A stretch of DNA of 64,000 nucleotides from Actinocorallia sp. API 0066 (GTDB lineage Bacteria > Actinomycetota > Actinomycetes > Streptosporangiales > Streptosporangiaceae), in the NCBI RefSeq assembly GCF_020991275.1, contig NZ_JAJLQY010000014.1:1-64000 (forward strand). Reading direction: 5' to 3'. Both the position numbers and the translations under genes were made by a program. Below, one piece after another: positions 1 to 9,988 of the stretch (within the stretch, counting starts at the first letter, position 1; each line of letters opens with the position of its first letter). Under the pieces are notes generated by a model. The model was not told where the DNA came from and did no database searches. It saw nothing but the letters and a program-made list of their open reading frames with translations.

Positions 1-86
1 TGGACGTGCTGTCTGGCTGATTCGTTGCGGAGGTGCTGTTCGTATGATTTGCCGCTTGTGGGTTGTTTGACTGATTTGTTGTCCAT
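1..86 (-). CDS. Possible 5' end of a gene leaving the window (unrecognised)
   Basis: On the minus strand an ATG at 86-84 opens a frame with no stop up to the window edge (28 codons). A GGTGAGG stretch lies 3 nt before the ATG and could be a ribosome binding site. The peptide begins MDNKSVKQPTSGKSYEQHLR and matches no family I recognise. It is hydrophilic, and its base composition is clearly less GC-rich than the rest of the window, which hints at acquired DNA. With so little sequence visible it may also be a chance open frame. Confidence 0.3.
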   Translation of the reverse strand, partial: MDNKSVKQPTSGKSYEQHLRNESARQHV

Positions 87-278
87 GTTCCTCACCTGAA
101 CCGACTGGACGATCACGCTCTGGCATCGGCGGTCTGCCCGTGCTGCGGCGGGCCAGTCCTTGCTGGAGGGCGAGATCGTTGGTGCCTCAGGGTGAGGTGG
201 GTGTTACTTGTGGTGGCGGCGGGTGGCGGGTGGCGGGTGGCGGGTGGCGGGTGGGTGGGCGGGGCGGCTGTTTTTGGG
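87..278. other. Intergenic stretch with no confident gene
   Basis: Between the edge frame and the end of mutT1 I see no convincing gene. A short plus-strand frame around 96-180 encodes a Cys-rich CPCC...WC stretch that could recall a decayed zinc ribbon. It has no start codon and runs into low-complexity repeats, so it is not called. Confidence 0.5.
218..252. repeat. Five tandem copies of a 7-bp unit (GGCGGGT)
   Basis: Five exact head-to-tail copies of GGCGGGT, followed by further GGGTGGG-type sequence. It lies just downstream of the mutT1 stop. On the transcribed (minus) strand it is an almost G-free C-rich track, and on the plus strand it is a run of G-triplets. It could act in transcript termination or form G-quadruplexes; both are inferences. 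Confidence 0.8.
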
Positions 279-1163
279 TCAGGTGGGGTGGGGGGTGTGG
301 TGTTCTATGGACTGGATGGTGCCGGTGGGGTTGAGGTGGAAGGTCCAGAAGGCGGCTTTGCGGAGGGTGGGTGGGGTGGGCGGGGTGGGGGTGAGGGCGG
401 TGTGGAGGGTGGGGGCGTGTTCGCCGTGGGTGCAGATGAGGAGGGGGTCCGGGGAGGCGGACAGGAGGGTGCGGAGGCGGTCGGCGGGCGGGCAGGCATC
501 CGGTGGGGCCCCGACGGTGAAGGCGGCGTCCGTGGTGATGGGCAGGGCGTGCGCGACGGCGTAGTCGAGGATCGTCTCCACGCAGCGGGCGGTGGCGGAG
601 CTGACGATCCGGGTCGGCGCGTAGGCGGCGAGCATCGGGGTCAGCGCGGTGGACTCCCAGCGGCCGCGCGCGTCCAGGGGCCGGAGCAGGTCGCTGCCGT
701 GCCAGAAGCGCTTCTCGCCGGCGCACGCGTGCCGCAGCACGATCACCGAGCGGGTGGGCCGGGGCCGGGCCACGAACGCGCGCAACAGCGCCGCGTCGTG
801 CTGGTGGGTGAGCAGGCCGAGCGCGACGGGCACCGGCGTCCAGGCCAGCTCGTCCACCTCGTGGTCGGGCTTGAACGGCGCGACGTCGACGGCCTCGGCG
901 GCCCAGTAGTCGACGCGTTTGGGCCGCCCGTTCACCTCGTAGGACGCGGACGGAAGGGGCGCGCCCAGCCTGGCCGTCACCCCTGTCTCCTCGCGCACCT
1001 CCCGGACGACCGTGCGCAGGATGTGTTCGCCGTGCTTGGCCTTGCCCTTCGGGAGGCTCCAGTCGTCGTACCTGGGCCGGTGGACGAGGGCGACCTCCAG
1101 TTCGCCCCCGTCCGCACGCCACAGGACGGCACCCGCCGCCCTGATGAGGGGCTCAGCCGCCAT
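279..1163 (-). CDS. mutT1: MutT1-type Nudix hydrolase with C-terminal histidine phosphatase domain
   Basis: 294 aa, two domains. Residues 1 to about 135 are a Nudix fold with a perfect Nudix box at about 39-61 (G-x5-E-x7-REVREETGV). From about 137 a histidine phosphatase domain begins with the LRHACAG motif (RH core). Mycobacterial MutT1 has this architecture and hydrolyses 8-oxo-dGTP and diadenosine polyphosphates, cleaning the nucleotide pool. The gene overlaps the end of ppk by 11 nt, so the two are probably translated from one message; polyphosphate kinase next to a nucleotide hydrolase fits shared phosphate and nucleotide metabolism. The last 30 or so codons are strongly C-rich and G-poor (Thr/Pro/His rich). 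The start is ATG at 1163, and the N-terminus [16 protein letters not shown] fits the first Nudix strand. Confidence 0.88.
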   Translation of the reverse strand: MAAEPLIRAAGAVLWRADGGELEVALVHRPRYDDWSLPKGKAKHGEHILRTVVREVREETGVTARLGAPLPSASYEVNGRPKRVDYWAAEAVDVAPFKPDHEVDELAWTPVPVALGLLTHQHDAALLRAFVARPRPTRSVIVLRHACAGEKRFWHGSDLLRPLDARGRWESTALTPMLAAYAPTRIVSSATARCVETILDYAVAHALPITTDAAFTVGAPPDACPPADRLRTLLSASPDPLLICTHGEHAPTLHTALTPTPPTPPTLRKAAFWTFHLNPTGTIQSIEHHTPHPT

Positions 1164-3249
1164 CCACCGTTCTCCAGCGCCGCGTCCGCATGAGGTGGGT
1201 CTGGATGTCGGTGGCGGGGTTGTCGGGGGTGCCCTTGTAGCGGGTCCAGTCGCCGTCGCCGTGCAGCCGCCAGGAGGCGGTGCCGTCGTCCATGCCCCTG
1301 TCCAGGAACCGGATCAGCTCGTCGCGGTGGCTGGGGTCGTTCACCCGGACCATGGCCTCGACCCGCCGGTCGAGGTTGCGGTGCATGAGGTCGGCGCTGC
1401 CGAACCACACCTCGGGGCTGCCGCCGCACTCGAACGCGTAGATCCGCGAGTGTTCGAGGAACCTGCCGAGCACGCTGTGTACCCTGATGTTCTCCGACAT
1501 GCCCGGCACGCCGGGACGTAGCGCGCAGATCCCCCGGACCCAGACGTCCACCGGCACCCCCGCCTGGGACGCCCGGTACAGCGCGTCGATGATCACCTCG
1601 TCCACGAGGCTGTTGCACTTGAACCTGACGTGCGCCGGGCGGCCCGCCCTGTGGTGGCCGACCTCCCGCTCGACGCGCAGCACGAGCCCGCTGCGCAGCG
1701 TGTTCGGCGCGACGAGCAGATGCCGGTAGCTCACCTTGCGGGAGTAGCCCGTCAGGTGGTTGAACAGCTCGGTGACGTCCTCGGCGACCTCCTGGTCGGC
1801 CGTCAGCAGCCCGAGGTCCTCATACAGCCGCGCGGTCTTCGGGTGGTAGTTGCCGGTGCCGATGTGGCAGTAGCGGCGCAGCGAGCCGTCCGGCTCCTGC
1901 CGCACGACGAGGGCGAGCTTGCAGTGCGTCTTCAGGCCGACGAACCCGTAGACGACGTGGCAGCCCGCCTTCTCCAGCTTGCGGGCCCACTCGATGTTCG
2001 CGGACTCGTCGAACCGCGCCTTGATCTCGACCACCACGACGACCTGCTTGCCCTCGTCGGCGGCCTTGATGAGGGCGTCCACGATGGGCGAGTCACCGGA
2101 GGTCCGGTAGAGGGTCTGCTTGATGGCCAGGACGCCCGGGTCGGCTGCGGCTTCTTCGATGAGCCGTTGGACGCTCGTCGTGAACGAGTCGTAGGGGTGG
2201 TGGACGATGACGTCGCGCTCGCGCAGGGCGGAGAAGATGCTGCCTTCGCTCGGCAGGGCTGCCTTGGAGGGCACGAACGGGGGGTACTTGAGTTCGCTGC
2301 GGTCGAGGTCGGCGATGAGGGACAGGCCGCCGAGGTCGAGCGGCCCCGGCACCCGGTAGACCTGCCGCTCCACGACGCCGAGCTCTTCGGCGAGGAGTTC
2401 GAGCACCTCCTCGGAGATGGACTCCTCGACCTCCAGCCTTACGGCGGGCCCGAACCGGCGGCGCAGGAGTTCCTTCTCCAGGGCCTGGAGGAGGTCCTCG
2501 GTGATGTCCTCGTCCACTTCGAGGTCCTGGTTGCGGGTGACGCGGAAGGCGTGCCGCTCCACGATCTCCATGCCGTTGAACAGCTGGGTGAGGTGCGCCG
2601 CGATGACGTCCTCCAGCGGCGTGAAACGGTCGGGGGAGGCTTCGAGGAGGCGGGGCAGCAGTTCGGGCACCTTGACGCGGGCGAACAGCCGTGCCTCGGT
2701 CTCAGGGTCGCGGACGACGACGGCCAGGTTGAGCGAAAGGCCGGAGATGTACGGGAACGGGTGTGCCGAGTCCACCACGAGCGGGGTGAGCACCGGGTAG
2801 ATCTTCTCCCGGAAGATCCTGCTCAGCGTCTCGCGCTCGGTGTCGGCGAGCTCGTCCCAGCGGAGGATCTCGATGTCCTGCTTGGCCAGGGCCGGGAGGA
2901 TGTCGTCACGGAAGCAGGCGGCGTGCCTCAGCATGAGGTCGTGCGCGACGACGGCGGTGCGCTCCAGCACCTCACGCGGCTGCCGTCCGGACGCCGAGCG
3001 CACCGCGAGCCCGGTGGCCATCCGGCGCATCAGCCCGGCGACCCGGACCATGAAGAACTCGTCGAGGTTGGTCGCGAAGATCGACAGGAACCTGACCCGC
3101 TCCAGCAGCGGCAGGTCGTGGTCCTCGGCAAGTTCCAGGACGCGCTGGTTGAACCTCAGCCAGCTTTCCTCACGGTCGAGGAATCGGTCTTCCGGTAGTG
3201 GTTCCGGAGGGATGTTTCCGTGAGGGATTTGTCCTGGTTTTGCAGCCAT
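1153..3249 (-). CDS. ppk: Polyphosphate kinase 1
   Basis: 698 aa, a normal length for PPK1. It makes inorganic polyphosphate from ATP reversibly through a phosphohistidine. N-terminal motifs such as [17 protein letters not shown] and [16 protein letters not shown] (the latter near residues 56-71) are typical. The catalytic region includes [20 protein letters not shown], whose first His is the expected phospho-acceptor, and further on [16 protein letters not shown], a conserved C-terminal segment. ATG start at 3249. The next gene, mutT1, overlaps its 3' end, as in a two-gene operon. A PHO-box-like pair of 11-bp repeats lies 20 nt upstream and suggests PhoP control, as known for ppk in Streptomyces; this is inference from the repeat only. 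Confidence 0.96.
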   Translation of the reverse strand: MAAKPGQIPHGNIPPEPLPEDRFLDREESWLRFNQRVLELAEDHDLPLLERVRFLSIFATNLDEFFMVRVAGLMRRMATGLAVRSASGRQPREVLERTAVVAHDLMLRHAACFRDDILPALAKQDIEILRWDELADTERETLSRIFREKIYPVLTPLVVDSAHPFPYISGLSLNLAVVVRDPETEARLFARVKVPELLPRLLEASPDRFTPLEDVIAAHLTQLFNGMEIVERHAFRVTRNQDLEVDEDITEDLLQALEKELLRRRFGPAVRLEVEESISEEVLELLAEELGVVERQVYRVPGPLDLGGLSLIADLDRSELKYPPFVPSKAALPSEGSIFSALRERDVIVHHPYDSFTTSVQRLIEEAAADPGVLAIKQTLYRTSGDSPIVDALIKAADEGKQVVVVVEIKARFDESANIEWARKLEKAGCHVVYGFVGLKTHCKLALVVRQEPDGSLRRYCHIGTGNYHPKTARLYEDLGLLTADQEVAEDVTELFNHLTGYSRKVSYRHLLVAPNTLRSGLVLRVEREVGHHRAGRPAHVRFKCNSLVDEVIIDALYRASQAGVPVDVWVRGICALRPGVPGMSENIRVHSVLGRFLEHSRIYAFECGGSPEVWFGSADLMHRNLDRRVEAMVRVNDPSHRDELIRFLDRGMDDGTASWRLHGDGDWTRYKGTPDNPATDIQTHLMRTRRWRTVDGG

Positions 3250-3268
3250 AATAATGAATTATCCCCCT

Positions 3269-3290
3269 TGAAGGTTAACGGTGGGCGAAT
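3269..3290 (-). promoter_or_regulatory. Candidate PHO box upstream of ppk
   Basis: Read on the minus strand this is ATTCGCCCACC followed directly by GTTAACCTTCA: two 11-bp units matching the GTTCACC-N4 direct repeat bound by PhoP in Streptomyces at 5/7 and 6/7 positions. It ends 20 nt before the ppk ATG. The fit is good but not perfect, and I cannot see a clear -10. Confidence 0.4.
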
Positions 3291-3360
3291 TCCGCATGTC
3301 CCCAAGTGTGTCATCGGGTGCGCTCCGCACGCACCGCTTCCGGGCGTGGAAGCAGGCCCG

Positions 3361-4323
3361 TCAGCCGGGGAGGGACCTGCGCACCACGTACGGTTGGATG
3401 ATCCCCAACCCACGCACCGGTCTACGCACGATCCGCACCAATTCATACGAAGAATCTCCCTTGAGCTCCTCCGCGAGCGCCTCGTCCGCGACCAGCGAGC
3501 CGGGACGGGCGATGGAGGTCAGCCGGGAGGCGAGGTTCACCGTGGTGCCGAAGATGTCGCCCATGAGGTGCAGCACCGGGCCGTAGGCCATGCCGACCCT
3601 CACGTCCGGAACCTCCGTCTCGCTCTGCACCGCGTCGGAGATGGAGATGCCGATCTCCACCCCGGTGCGCGCCGAATCGGCGGCGTAGAGCACCTCGTCG
3701 CCGAGCGTCTTGATCAGGCGGGCGCCGTGCGCGGCCACGATGTCGGCGGCCGTCGTCTCGAACCGCTCGACGACCCGGCCCAGCTCCAGCTCGTTCAACT
3801 CACGGCTCATCGCGGTGAACGAGACCATGTCAGCGAAGCCGACCGCCAGCGGACGGGCGTTCAACTCGCCGTCCGGGGACATCGAAGCCAGCGCGCGGGC
3901 TCCCGCCGCCGCCAACTGCCGCCGCCACGCGTGCAGGAGAAGCGGCTCCATCCGGTCGAGGAAGTCCGCGTTGAAGATCGAGGTGTCCAGGCCCGCGCCC
4001 GTCAGCAGGCCGCTCTGCCACTCGGCGAGCCGGGCCATCGTCTGGCCGAACGCGCGCGCCTGCCGCAGGACGAGTTCGGCGGTGTCCTCGCCCAGGCTGC
4101 CCCGATCCAGGATGCCCCGGATCAGGCGCAGGGCGCGCAGGTCGCCTTCGGTGAACGCGGGGACGTCGTCAGCGGGGCTGGGGAAGCCGAAGGAGCGCCA
4201 GAGCCGCTCGGTGAACTCGGGCGGCACCCCGCTCTCGCGGGCCGCGTCAAGGCGCGTGTACTTGAGCTCGCCGCCCAGCAGGAGCTCTTCCAGCTCCCGC
4301 ACCTCGCGTTCCCGCCCGGACAT
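3361..4323 (-). CDS. cya: Class III adenylate cyclase
   Basis: 320 aa. The C-terminal half (about 130-310) is a class III nucleotidyl cyclase domain. FADMVSFT carries the first metal Asp, LIKTLGDEVLYAA carries the Lys that reads adenine and the second metal Asp, GDIFG supplies the partner Asp, and VNLASRL supplies the transition-state Asn and Arg. All key residues are present and the Lys/Asp pair predicts ATP rather than GTP. Residues 1-125 are helical and hydrophilic, without membrane segments, resembling the autoinhibitory N-terminal region of soluble mycobacterial cyclases such as Rv1264/Rv2212. In Streptomyces the cya gene sits beside birA, as here, which supports orthology. ATG start at 4323 with GGGAG upstream. 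Confidence 0.85.
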   Translation of the reverse strand: MSGREREVRELEELLLGGELKYTRLDAARESGVPPEFTERLWRSFGFPSPADDVPAFTEGDLRALRLIRGILDRGSLGEDTAELVLRQARAFGQTMARLAEWQSGLLTGAGLDTSIFNADFLDRMEPLLLHAWRRQLAAAGARALASMSPDGELNARPLAVGFADMVSFTAMSRELNELELGRVVERFETTAADIVAAHGARLIKTLGDEVLYAADSARTGVEIGISISDAVQSETEVPDVRVGMAYGPVLHLMGDIFGTTVNLASRLTSIARPGSLVADEALAEELKGDSSYELVRIVRRPVRGLGIIQPYVVRRSLPG

Positions 4324-4393
4324 TTACCCGTCACTCCCCGATCTCGCGGCTGATCAGCCTCAATGCGACGAACAGGCTATGTGATGGCTGTCA

Positions 4394-5272
4394 CTAGTGT
4401 CCTATCGGTCTCGGATTCCGGACATGTACTACGTCACCCGCGCTGTAAGCACGTTCGCCACGGGCGGTTTCGGCGACGAGCCTGCCCTCGGCGTCGACGT
4501 CCCTGGCCGTGCCGGTCTCGGCGGTGCCGCCGGGCAGCTCGACCCTGATGTCCCGGCCCAACGTCGCCGACAGGGCCCGGTAGGCGCCGCGCAGGCCGCT
4601 GCCGTCGGGGTCGCCGTCGGCGGCGCGCCACTCGGTGTAGCGCAGGGCCAGTTCCCGCAGGATCGCCTTCAGGACGGTCTCACGGTCGGTCGTGGCGGCG
4701 TCCTCGATCAGCAGCGACGTCGCGGTGGGGACGGGCAGCTCAGCGGCCCGCAGGGACACGTTGAGGCCCACGCCGACCACAACGGCGCCCTCGGCCCGCT
4801 CGGCGAGGATCCCGGCCAGCTTGCGGTCGCCGACCAGCACGTCATTGGGCCACTTCAGGGCCGCCTCGACGGCGGCGCCGCCGGTGGCCTCGCCGAACTC
4901 GCCGGCCTGAGCCCGCGTCGTCACCGACCGGACGGCCGTGGCGACGGCGACACCGGTGAGCAGCGGGAGCCAGCCCAGCCGGGTCGCCGGAACCGACGCG
5001 CCCGGCCGCAGCAGCACCGAGAACATCAGCCCGGAGCGCGGCGGCGCGGCCCAGGAACGGCCCAGCCGCCCCCGTCCCGCCGTCTGCGCCTCGGCGACCA
5101 CAACGACGCCCTCCCGCGCCCCCTCGGCGGCCAGCGCCGCCACGTCGGCGTTGGTGGACCCCGTCTCGGACACCACGCGGATCTCCCGCCAGAACGACCC
5201 GTCCCGAGCCAGAGCCCGATTCAACGCCTTCTCGTTCAACGGAGGCCGATCAAGATCCGAATACAAACCCAT
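4394..5272 (-). CDS. birA: Biotin--[acetyl-CoA carboxylase] ligase
   Basis: 292 aa. It attaches biotin to the Lys of the carboxylase carrier domain via biotinyl-AMP. The catalytic core shows ETGSTNADV, the AGRGRLGR biotin/ATP loop near residue 70, KWPNDVLV and KLAGILAE. There is no N-terminal DNA-binding domain, so it is a monofunctional ligase without the E. coli-type repressor role. I chose ATG 5272 (MGLYSDLDRPPLNEKALNRA). The frame stays open much further upstream, but that stretch is antisense to ppc and its predicted protein is Arg/Pro junk. Its targets are probably the alpha subunit encoded at 26.6 kb and any other biotin enzymes. Confidence 0.92.
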   Translation of the reverse strand: MGLYSDLDRPPLNEKALNRALARDGSFWREIRVVSETGSTNADVAALAAEGAREGVVVVAEAQTAGRGRLGRSWAAPPRSGLMFSVLLRPGASVPATRLGWLPLLTGVAVATAVRSVTTRAQAGEFGEATGGAAVEAALKWPNDVLVGDRKLAGILAERAEGAVVVGVGLNVSLRAAELPVPTATSLLIEDAATTDRETVLKAILRELALRYTEWRAADGDPDGSGLRGAYRALSATLGRDIRVELPGGTAETGTARDVDAEGRLVAETARGERAYSAGDVVHVRNPRPIGH

Positions 5273-5322
5273 GTTCTTATCCAACCCCACCGCCGCCGCC
5301 CGCACCGCCCGGGGGCGGCACG

Positions 5323-7980
5323 TCAGCCCGTGTTCTGGAGGCCGGCGGCTACGCCGTTGACGGAGAGGAGGAGGAGGTTCTCCAGGCGGGGGAGGTCGGC
5401 TTCGGAGGGGGTGCCCTCGCGGAGGGTGCGTAGGGCGCGGAGTTGGAGGTAGCTGAGGGCGTCCACGTAGGGGTTGCGGAGTTCCACGGCGCGGGAGAGG
5501 ACCTTGCGGTTCTCCAGGAGGCGACGGTGGCCGGTGACGGCCTTCACCAGCTCCAGCGTCCTGTCGTACTCGGCCATGACGGTCTCGGTGAGGTCGGGGC
5601 GGCCGCCGAGCGCCAGGTACCGGACGGCGATCGCCCTGTCGGTCTTGGCCAGCGACATCTCCGCGTTGTCGATCATCGCGTTGAACAGCGGCCACGACGC
5701 GTACGCCGCACGCAGGTCGGGGTCGTCGGCGACGGCGGCGAGGCCGGAGCCGAGCCCGAACCAGGCGGGCAGGTTGACGCGGGTCTGGGTCCAGGCGAAC
5801 ACCCACGGGATCGCGCGCAGGTCGTCCAGGGAGGACGCGCCGGTGCGGCGCGCGGGCCGGGAGCCGATCCGCAGCTCGCCGATCTCCGCGAGCGGTGAGA
5901 CCCGGGAGAACCACTCGGCGAACCCGTCCGTCTCCACCAGGACGCGGAACGCCTTGTGCGCCGCCTCGCTGAGCCTGTCGGCCAGCGGACGGAAGCGGGT
6001 GGCGGCGGCCGCGACGGTGTCCTCGACCTCGGGGGTGGACGCCAGCAGGATCGCGTTGGTGACCTGCTCGACGTGCCGCTGGGCGATCTCCGGATGGCCG
6101 TACCTGGCGAAGATCACCTCACCCTGCTCGGTGACCTTGAACCTGCCGTCCACCGAGCCGGGCGGCTGGGCGAGGATCGCGCGGTTCACCGGGCCGCCGC
6201 CCCGGCCGAGCGAGCCGCCCCGGCCGTGGAAGAGGGTGAGGGTGATGTTGTTCTCCTGCGCCCAGCGAGCCAGCGCCTCCTGGGTGTCGTACAGAAGCAG
6301 GGTCGCGCTGGCGGGGCCCATGTCCTTGGCCGAATCGGAGTAGCCGAGCATGACCTCAAGACGGCGTCCGGTCTGGCCCAGCCGGCGCTGCACGGGCACC
6401 AGCCGGATCGCCTCGGCCAGCACGGAGACCGCGCGCTGGAGGTCGTCGCCCGTCTCGAAGAGGGGGACGACGTCGAGGGTGGGCGCCGCGTCGCCCAGGG
6501 ACTCGGCGAGCTCGTAGACGGCGGCGATGTCGGCGGCCGTCCGGGAGAACGACACGATGTAGCGGGAGCAGGCGGACACGCCGAACCGCTTCTGCGCCCA
6601 GGCCATGACGCGCAGGGTGTCGAGGACCTCCTCGGTCTCGGCCGACAGCGCGCCGCCGCGCCTGACCTCGGCGAGGGCCCGCTCGTGCACCGAGGAGTGC
6701 TGGCGGATCTCCAGCTCGGCGAGGTGGAAGCCGAACGTCTCGACCTGCCAGATGAGGTGCTGGAGCTCGCCGTACGCCTGCCGGGGCGCGCCGACCTCCG
6801 CGAGGGAGTCCTGGACCAGGACGAGGTCGTCCAGGAGCTGGTCCGGGCCGGTGTAGCCGAGGTCGGCGTTGCGCTCGCGCGTCGCCCTGATCCGCTCGGC
6901 GGCGTACAGCAGGTACTGCCGGTGCGGTTCGCCGGGCGAGCGGGCGGCCAGCTCGGCGAGCAGCTCCGGCTGGGCGGTGCGGGCGGCGGCGATCGCGCCG
7001 CGCAGCGCGGCCGACGCCGGGGTGGTGCTCGCGTTGGCGGTGAGCTGCCTGCCGATCCGGGTGGCGGCGGTCTCCAGCGCGATGAGGACGTGCTGGGACT
7101 GGATCTTCAACGCCTGCCGGGTGACCTGCGCGGTGACGAACGGGTTGCCGTCCCTGTCGCCGCCGATCCAGCTTCCGTACCGGATGTAGGCGGGGGCCAG
7201 AGGCGGCAGCGCCCCGGTGCGGTCCTGGGCCGTCGCCTCAGGGTGCTCCTGCTCCTTGAGGACGGCGTCCAGCGACCGGTAGATGAGCGGGACGGCCCGG
7301 AAGAGCGTCTCGTCGAACGTGGCGAGCGCGACGCGCACCTCGTCCAGCGGGTCCATCGCCTCGTGGCGGCGCTGGGCGGTGCGCCACAGCAGGTCGATCT
7401 GCTCACGCAGCCTGCGGCGCAGCTCGTTCTTCTCGCTGAAGCCGCGCGCCGGGTTGTTGTAGTCGTGCAGCAGCCCGCTGATCCTGGTGATCGCGGTGAC
7501 GACCGCGCGCCGCTTGGCCTCGGTCGGGTGGGCGGTGAACACCGGGCGGAACTCCAGGCCCGCGACGGCGCCCACCGGGTCGGCGAGCTCGGCGACGGCC
7601 GCCTTCACCGAGCTGCGCTGCGGCGGCGCGCCCTCGATGTCCCGCTCCCGGAGGGTCCGGATGCGGTGGTGCTCCTCGGCGAGATTGGTCAGGTGGAAGT
7701 AGACGGAGAAGGCGCGGGCGACGAGCTCCGCGCGTTCCAGCGGCCATTCCGCGACGAAGTCGGTGATGTCGTCGCCCGCTCGGTCGTTCTCGGCGGGCTC
7801 GCCCCTGCGGGCGGAGATCACCGCGTGGCGCAGCCGCTCGACGTCGTCCAGGAGGTCCTGGCCGCCGTACTCCACGAGCACGTGGCCGAGTAGGGAGCCC
7901 AGCAGACGGACGTCCGCGCGCAGCTCGTCGGGAAGGTCCACTCTGATCTGGGAGGCAAGGCTCTCGGTCACAGTCGGCAT
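5323..7980 (-). CDS. ppc: Phosphoenolpyruvate carboxylase
   Basis: 885 aa. It carboxylates PEP to oxaloacetate with bicarbonate, an anaplerotic reaction feeding the TCA cycle. Hallmarks are the catalytic-His motif FTAHPTEAKRR, GGDRDGNPFVT, the substrate loop GYSDSAKDMGPASA, FHGRGGSLGRGGGP and the conserved C-terminal QNTG. The length is typical for actinobacterial enzymes. ATG start at 7980. It is divergent from accD with an 88-bp gap that must hold both promoters, so an anaplerotic enzyme and a propionyl/acetyl-CoA carboxylase share an upstream region. birA begins 50 nt downstream in the same direction and may be co-transcribed. Confidence 0.97.
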   Translation of the reverse strand: MPTVTESLASQIRVDLPDELRADVRLLGSLLGHVLVEYGGQDLLDDVERLRHAVISARRGEPAENDRAGDDITDFVAEWPLERAELVARAFSVYFHLTNLAEEHHRIRTLRERDIEGAPPQRSSVKAAVAELADPVGAVAGLEFRPVFTAHPTEAKRRAVVTAITRISGLLHDYNNPARGFSEKNELRRRLREQIDLLWRTAQRRHEAMDPLDEVRVALATFDETLFRAVPLIYRSLDAVLKEQEHPEATAQDRTGALPPLAPAYIRYGSWIGGDRDGNPFVTAQVTRQALKIQSQHVLIALETAATRIGRQLTANASTTPASAALRGAIAAARTAQPELLAELAARSPGEPHRQYLLYAAERIRATRERNADLGYTGPDQLLDDLVLVQDSLAEVGAPRQAYGELQHLIWQVETFGFHLAELEIRQHSSVHERALAEVRRGGALSAETEEVLDTLRVMAWAQKRFGVSACSRYIVSFSRTAADIAAVYELAESLGDAAPTLDVVPLFETGDDLQRAVSVLAEAIRLVPVQRRLGQTGRRLEVMLGYSDSAKDMGPASATLLLYDTQEALARWAQENNITLTLFHGRGGSLGRGGGPVNRAILAQPPGSVDGRFKVTEQGEVIFARYGHPEIAQRHVEQVTNAILLASTPEVEDTVAAAATRFRPLADRLSEAAHKAFRVLVETDGFAEWFSRVSPLAEIGELRIGSRPARRTGASSLDDLRAIPWVFAWTQTRVNLPAWFGLGSGLAAVADDPDLRAAYASWPLFNAMIDNAEMSLAKTDRAIAVRYLALGGRPDLTETVMAEYDRTLELVKAVTGHRRLLENRKVLSRAVELRNPYVDALSYLQLRALRTLREGTPSEADLPRLENLLLLSVNGVAAGLQNTG

Positions 7981-8068
7981 CCTACAGAGGGGACAATTGG
8001 TCTATACCACCACCCCCGCCATACCCCGGTGCGCCGGGAATGACAAGTGACTCGTTACTCTTTCGCCC

Positions 8069-9661
8069 ATGGCGATGGAAGCGGTTGAACCCCCGGTCGA
8101 AAAGATCGACATCCACACCACGGCGGGAAAAATCGCCGACCTTGAGCGACGCAGGTACGAAGCCGTGCACGCCGGGTCCGCGGCCGCCGTGGAGAAGCAG
8201 CACGCCAAGGGCAAGCTGACCGCGCGCGAGCGGATCGACGCCCTGCTCGACGAGGGCTCCTTTGTGGAGTTCGACGAGTTCGCACGGCACCGCTCGACCA
8301 TGTTCGGGCTGGAGAAGAAGCGCCCCTACAGCGACGGCGTCGTCATCGGCTACGGCACGGTGGACGGCCGTCAGGTCTGTGTCTTCTCCCAGGACGTCAT
8401 GGCGTTCGGCGGGTCGCTCGGCGAGGTCTACGGCGAGAAGATCGTCAAGATGCTCGACCTCGCCCTCAAGACCGGGTGCCCGATCATCGGCATCAACGAG
8501 GGCGGCGGCGCCCGCATCCAGGAGGGTGTGGTCGCGCTCGGCCTGTACGCGGAGATCTTCAAGCGGAACGTGCACGCCAGCGGCGTCATCCCGCAGATCT
8601 CGCTGATCATGGGCGCCACCGCGGGCGGGCACGTGTACTCCCCCGCGCTCACCGACTTCGTCGTCATGGTCGACCAGACCTCGCACATGTTCATCACCGG
8701 CCCCGACGTCATCAAGACCGTCACGGGCGAGGAGGTGACGTTCGAGGAACTGGGCGGTGCTCACACGCACAACAGCAAGTCGGGCGTCTCCCACTACATG
8801 GCTTCCGACGAGACCGACGCGATCGAGTACGTCAAGGCGCTTCTGTCCTACCTGCCGTCGAACAACATGTCCGAGGCGCCAGAGTACGAGCAGGCCGCCG
8901 ACCTCGACGTCATCGAGGAGCTGGACACGGCGATCCCCGACTCGGCCAACCAGCCCTACGACATGAAGTCGATCATCGAGGCTGTCGTCGACGACGGGGA
9001 GTTCCTGGAGGTCCAGCCGCTGTTCGCGCCGAACATCGTCGTGGGGTACGCCCGGGTGGACGGGCGCAGCGTCGGCATCGTCGCCAACCAGCCGCTCCAG
9101 CTCGCGGGCTGCCTCGACATCGACGCGTCCGAGAAGGCCGCCCGGTTCATCCGCACCTGTGACGCCTTCAACGTGCCCGTCCTGACCTTTGTCGACGTCC
9201 CCGGCTTCCTGCCCGGCACCGGCCAGGAGTGGGACGGCATCATCCGGCGTGGCGCGAAGCTGCTGTACGCGTACGCGGAGGCGACCGTCCCGCTCGTCAC
9301 CGTGATCACCCGTAAGGCTTACGGCGGCGCTTACGACGTCATGGGGTCCAAGCACCTGGGCGCCGACGTGAACCTCGCGTGGCCGACCGCGCAGATCGCC
9401 GTCATGGGCGCGCAGGGCGCGGTGAACATCCTGTACCGGCGCGAACTCGCCGCCGCCGACGACCCGGACGCGCGCCGCGCCGATCTCGTCACCGAGTACG
9501 AGGACACCCTCGCGAACCCGTACATCGCGGCCGAACGCGGCTATGTCGACGCCGTCATCAAGCCGTCCGAGACCCGGATCCAGGTCATCAAGGCGCTGCG
9601 GGCGCTGCGCGAGAAGCGCAGGACGCTGCCGCCGAAGAAGCACGGGAACATCCCGCTGTAG
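8069..9661 (+). CDS. accD: Acyl-CoA (propionyl-CoA) carboxylase beta subunit
   Basis: 530 aa carboxyltransferase subunit. It moves the carboxyl group from carboxybiotin to acyl-CoA, giving methylmalonyl- or malonyl-CoA. Two crotonase-like halves are visible: an N-terminal oxyanion region ([30 protein letters not shown]) and a C-terminal one ([39 protein letters not shown]). The residue after GGAY is Asp423, the position known to set substrate choice in Streptomyces PccB (Asp prefers propionyl-CoA, Ile in AccB broadens it), so propionyl-CoA preference is inferred. The epsilon subunit follows after 15 nt; the biotinylated alpha subunit is at 26.6 kb. This is AccD5/PccB-like, matching the birA-accD-accE-accA neighbourhood of mycobacteria. 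Confidence 0.95.
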   Translation: MAMEAVEPPVEKIDIHTTAGKIADLERRRYEAVHAGSAAAVEKQHAKGKLTARERIDALLDEGSFVEFDEFARHRSTMFGLEKKRPYSDGVVIGYGTVDGRQVCVFSQDVMAFGGSLGEVYGEKIVKMLDLALKTGCPIIGINEGGGARIQEGVVALGLYAEIFKRNVHASGVIPQISLIMGATAGGHVYSPALTDFVVMVDQTSHMFITGPDVIKTVTGEEVTFEELGGAHTHNSKSGVSHYMASDETDAIEYVKALLSYLPSNNMSEAPEYEQAADLDVIEELDTAIPDSANQPYDMKSIIEAVVDDGEFLEVQPLFAPNIVVGYARVDGRSVGIVANQPLQLAGCLDIDASEKAARFIRTCDAFNVPVLTFVDVPGFLPGTGQEWDGIIRRGAKLLYAYAEATVPLVTVITRKAYGGAYDVMGSKHLGADVNLAWPTAQIAVMGAQGAVNILYRRELAAADDPDARRADLVTEYEDTLANPYIAAERGYVDAVIKPSETRIQVIKALRALREKRRTLPPKKHGNIPL

Positions 9662-9676
9662 CCGGAGAGGCCGAAC

Positions 9677-9886
9677 ATGAGCGAGAAGCCGTTTCTTCAG
9701 GTGGTCAGGGGCGACGCCACACCGGCGGAGATCGCCGCGCTGATCGCGGTGCTCGCCGCGCGCGGCGCGCCCGCGCCCGCCGCGCCCGCGCGCCGCGCCT
9801 CGGTGTGGACGGACCGGGCGCGGCTCGCCCGCCGTCCGGTCCGGCCGGGCCCGGGGGCCTGGCGGGCGAGCGCGCTGCCGGGCTGA
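9677..9886 (+). CDS. accE: Acyl-CoA carboxylase epsilon subunit
   Basis: 69 aa. This small subunit, found only in actinobacterial acyl-CoA carboxylases, bridges and stimulates the alpha-beta complex. The N-terminal half (FLQVVRGDATPAEIAALIAV) is the conserved helical signature and the C-terminal part ends in W-rich RASVWTDRARL...GAWRASALPG, as usual for the family; the middle is an Ala/Pro linker. It starts 15 nt after accD with GGAGAGG upstream of the ATG. Despite its size I consider it secure because of position and sequence. Confidence 0.92.
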   Translation: MSEKPFLQVVRGDATPAEIAALIAVLAARGAPAPAAPARRASVWTDRARLARRPVRPGPGAWRASALPG

Positions 9887-9988
9887 GCGCACGCGCGGGG
9901 GGCGTCGGGCGTCTCCCCGCGCGGCGTGCGAAACGGCAGCCGGAAGTAGCTCATGGGAAAGGGTCCGTGGCCTTAAGGTGGGGTACCC

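Noticed and set aside
192-1193. Plus-strand frame over mutT1, and the CPCC...WC zinc-ribbon-like stretch before it
   Set aside because: No start codon precedes the Cys motif, and the frame continues into tandem repeats and antisense of mutT1.
5273-5914. Upstream extension of the birA reading frame
   Set aside because: It lies antisense to the ppc gene and gives an Arg/Pro/His-rich peptide without homology. The ATG at 5272 starts exactly at the ligase domain.
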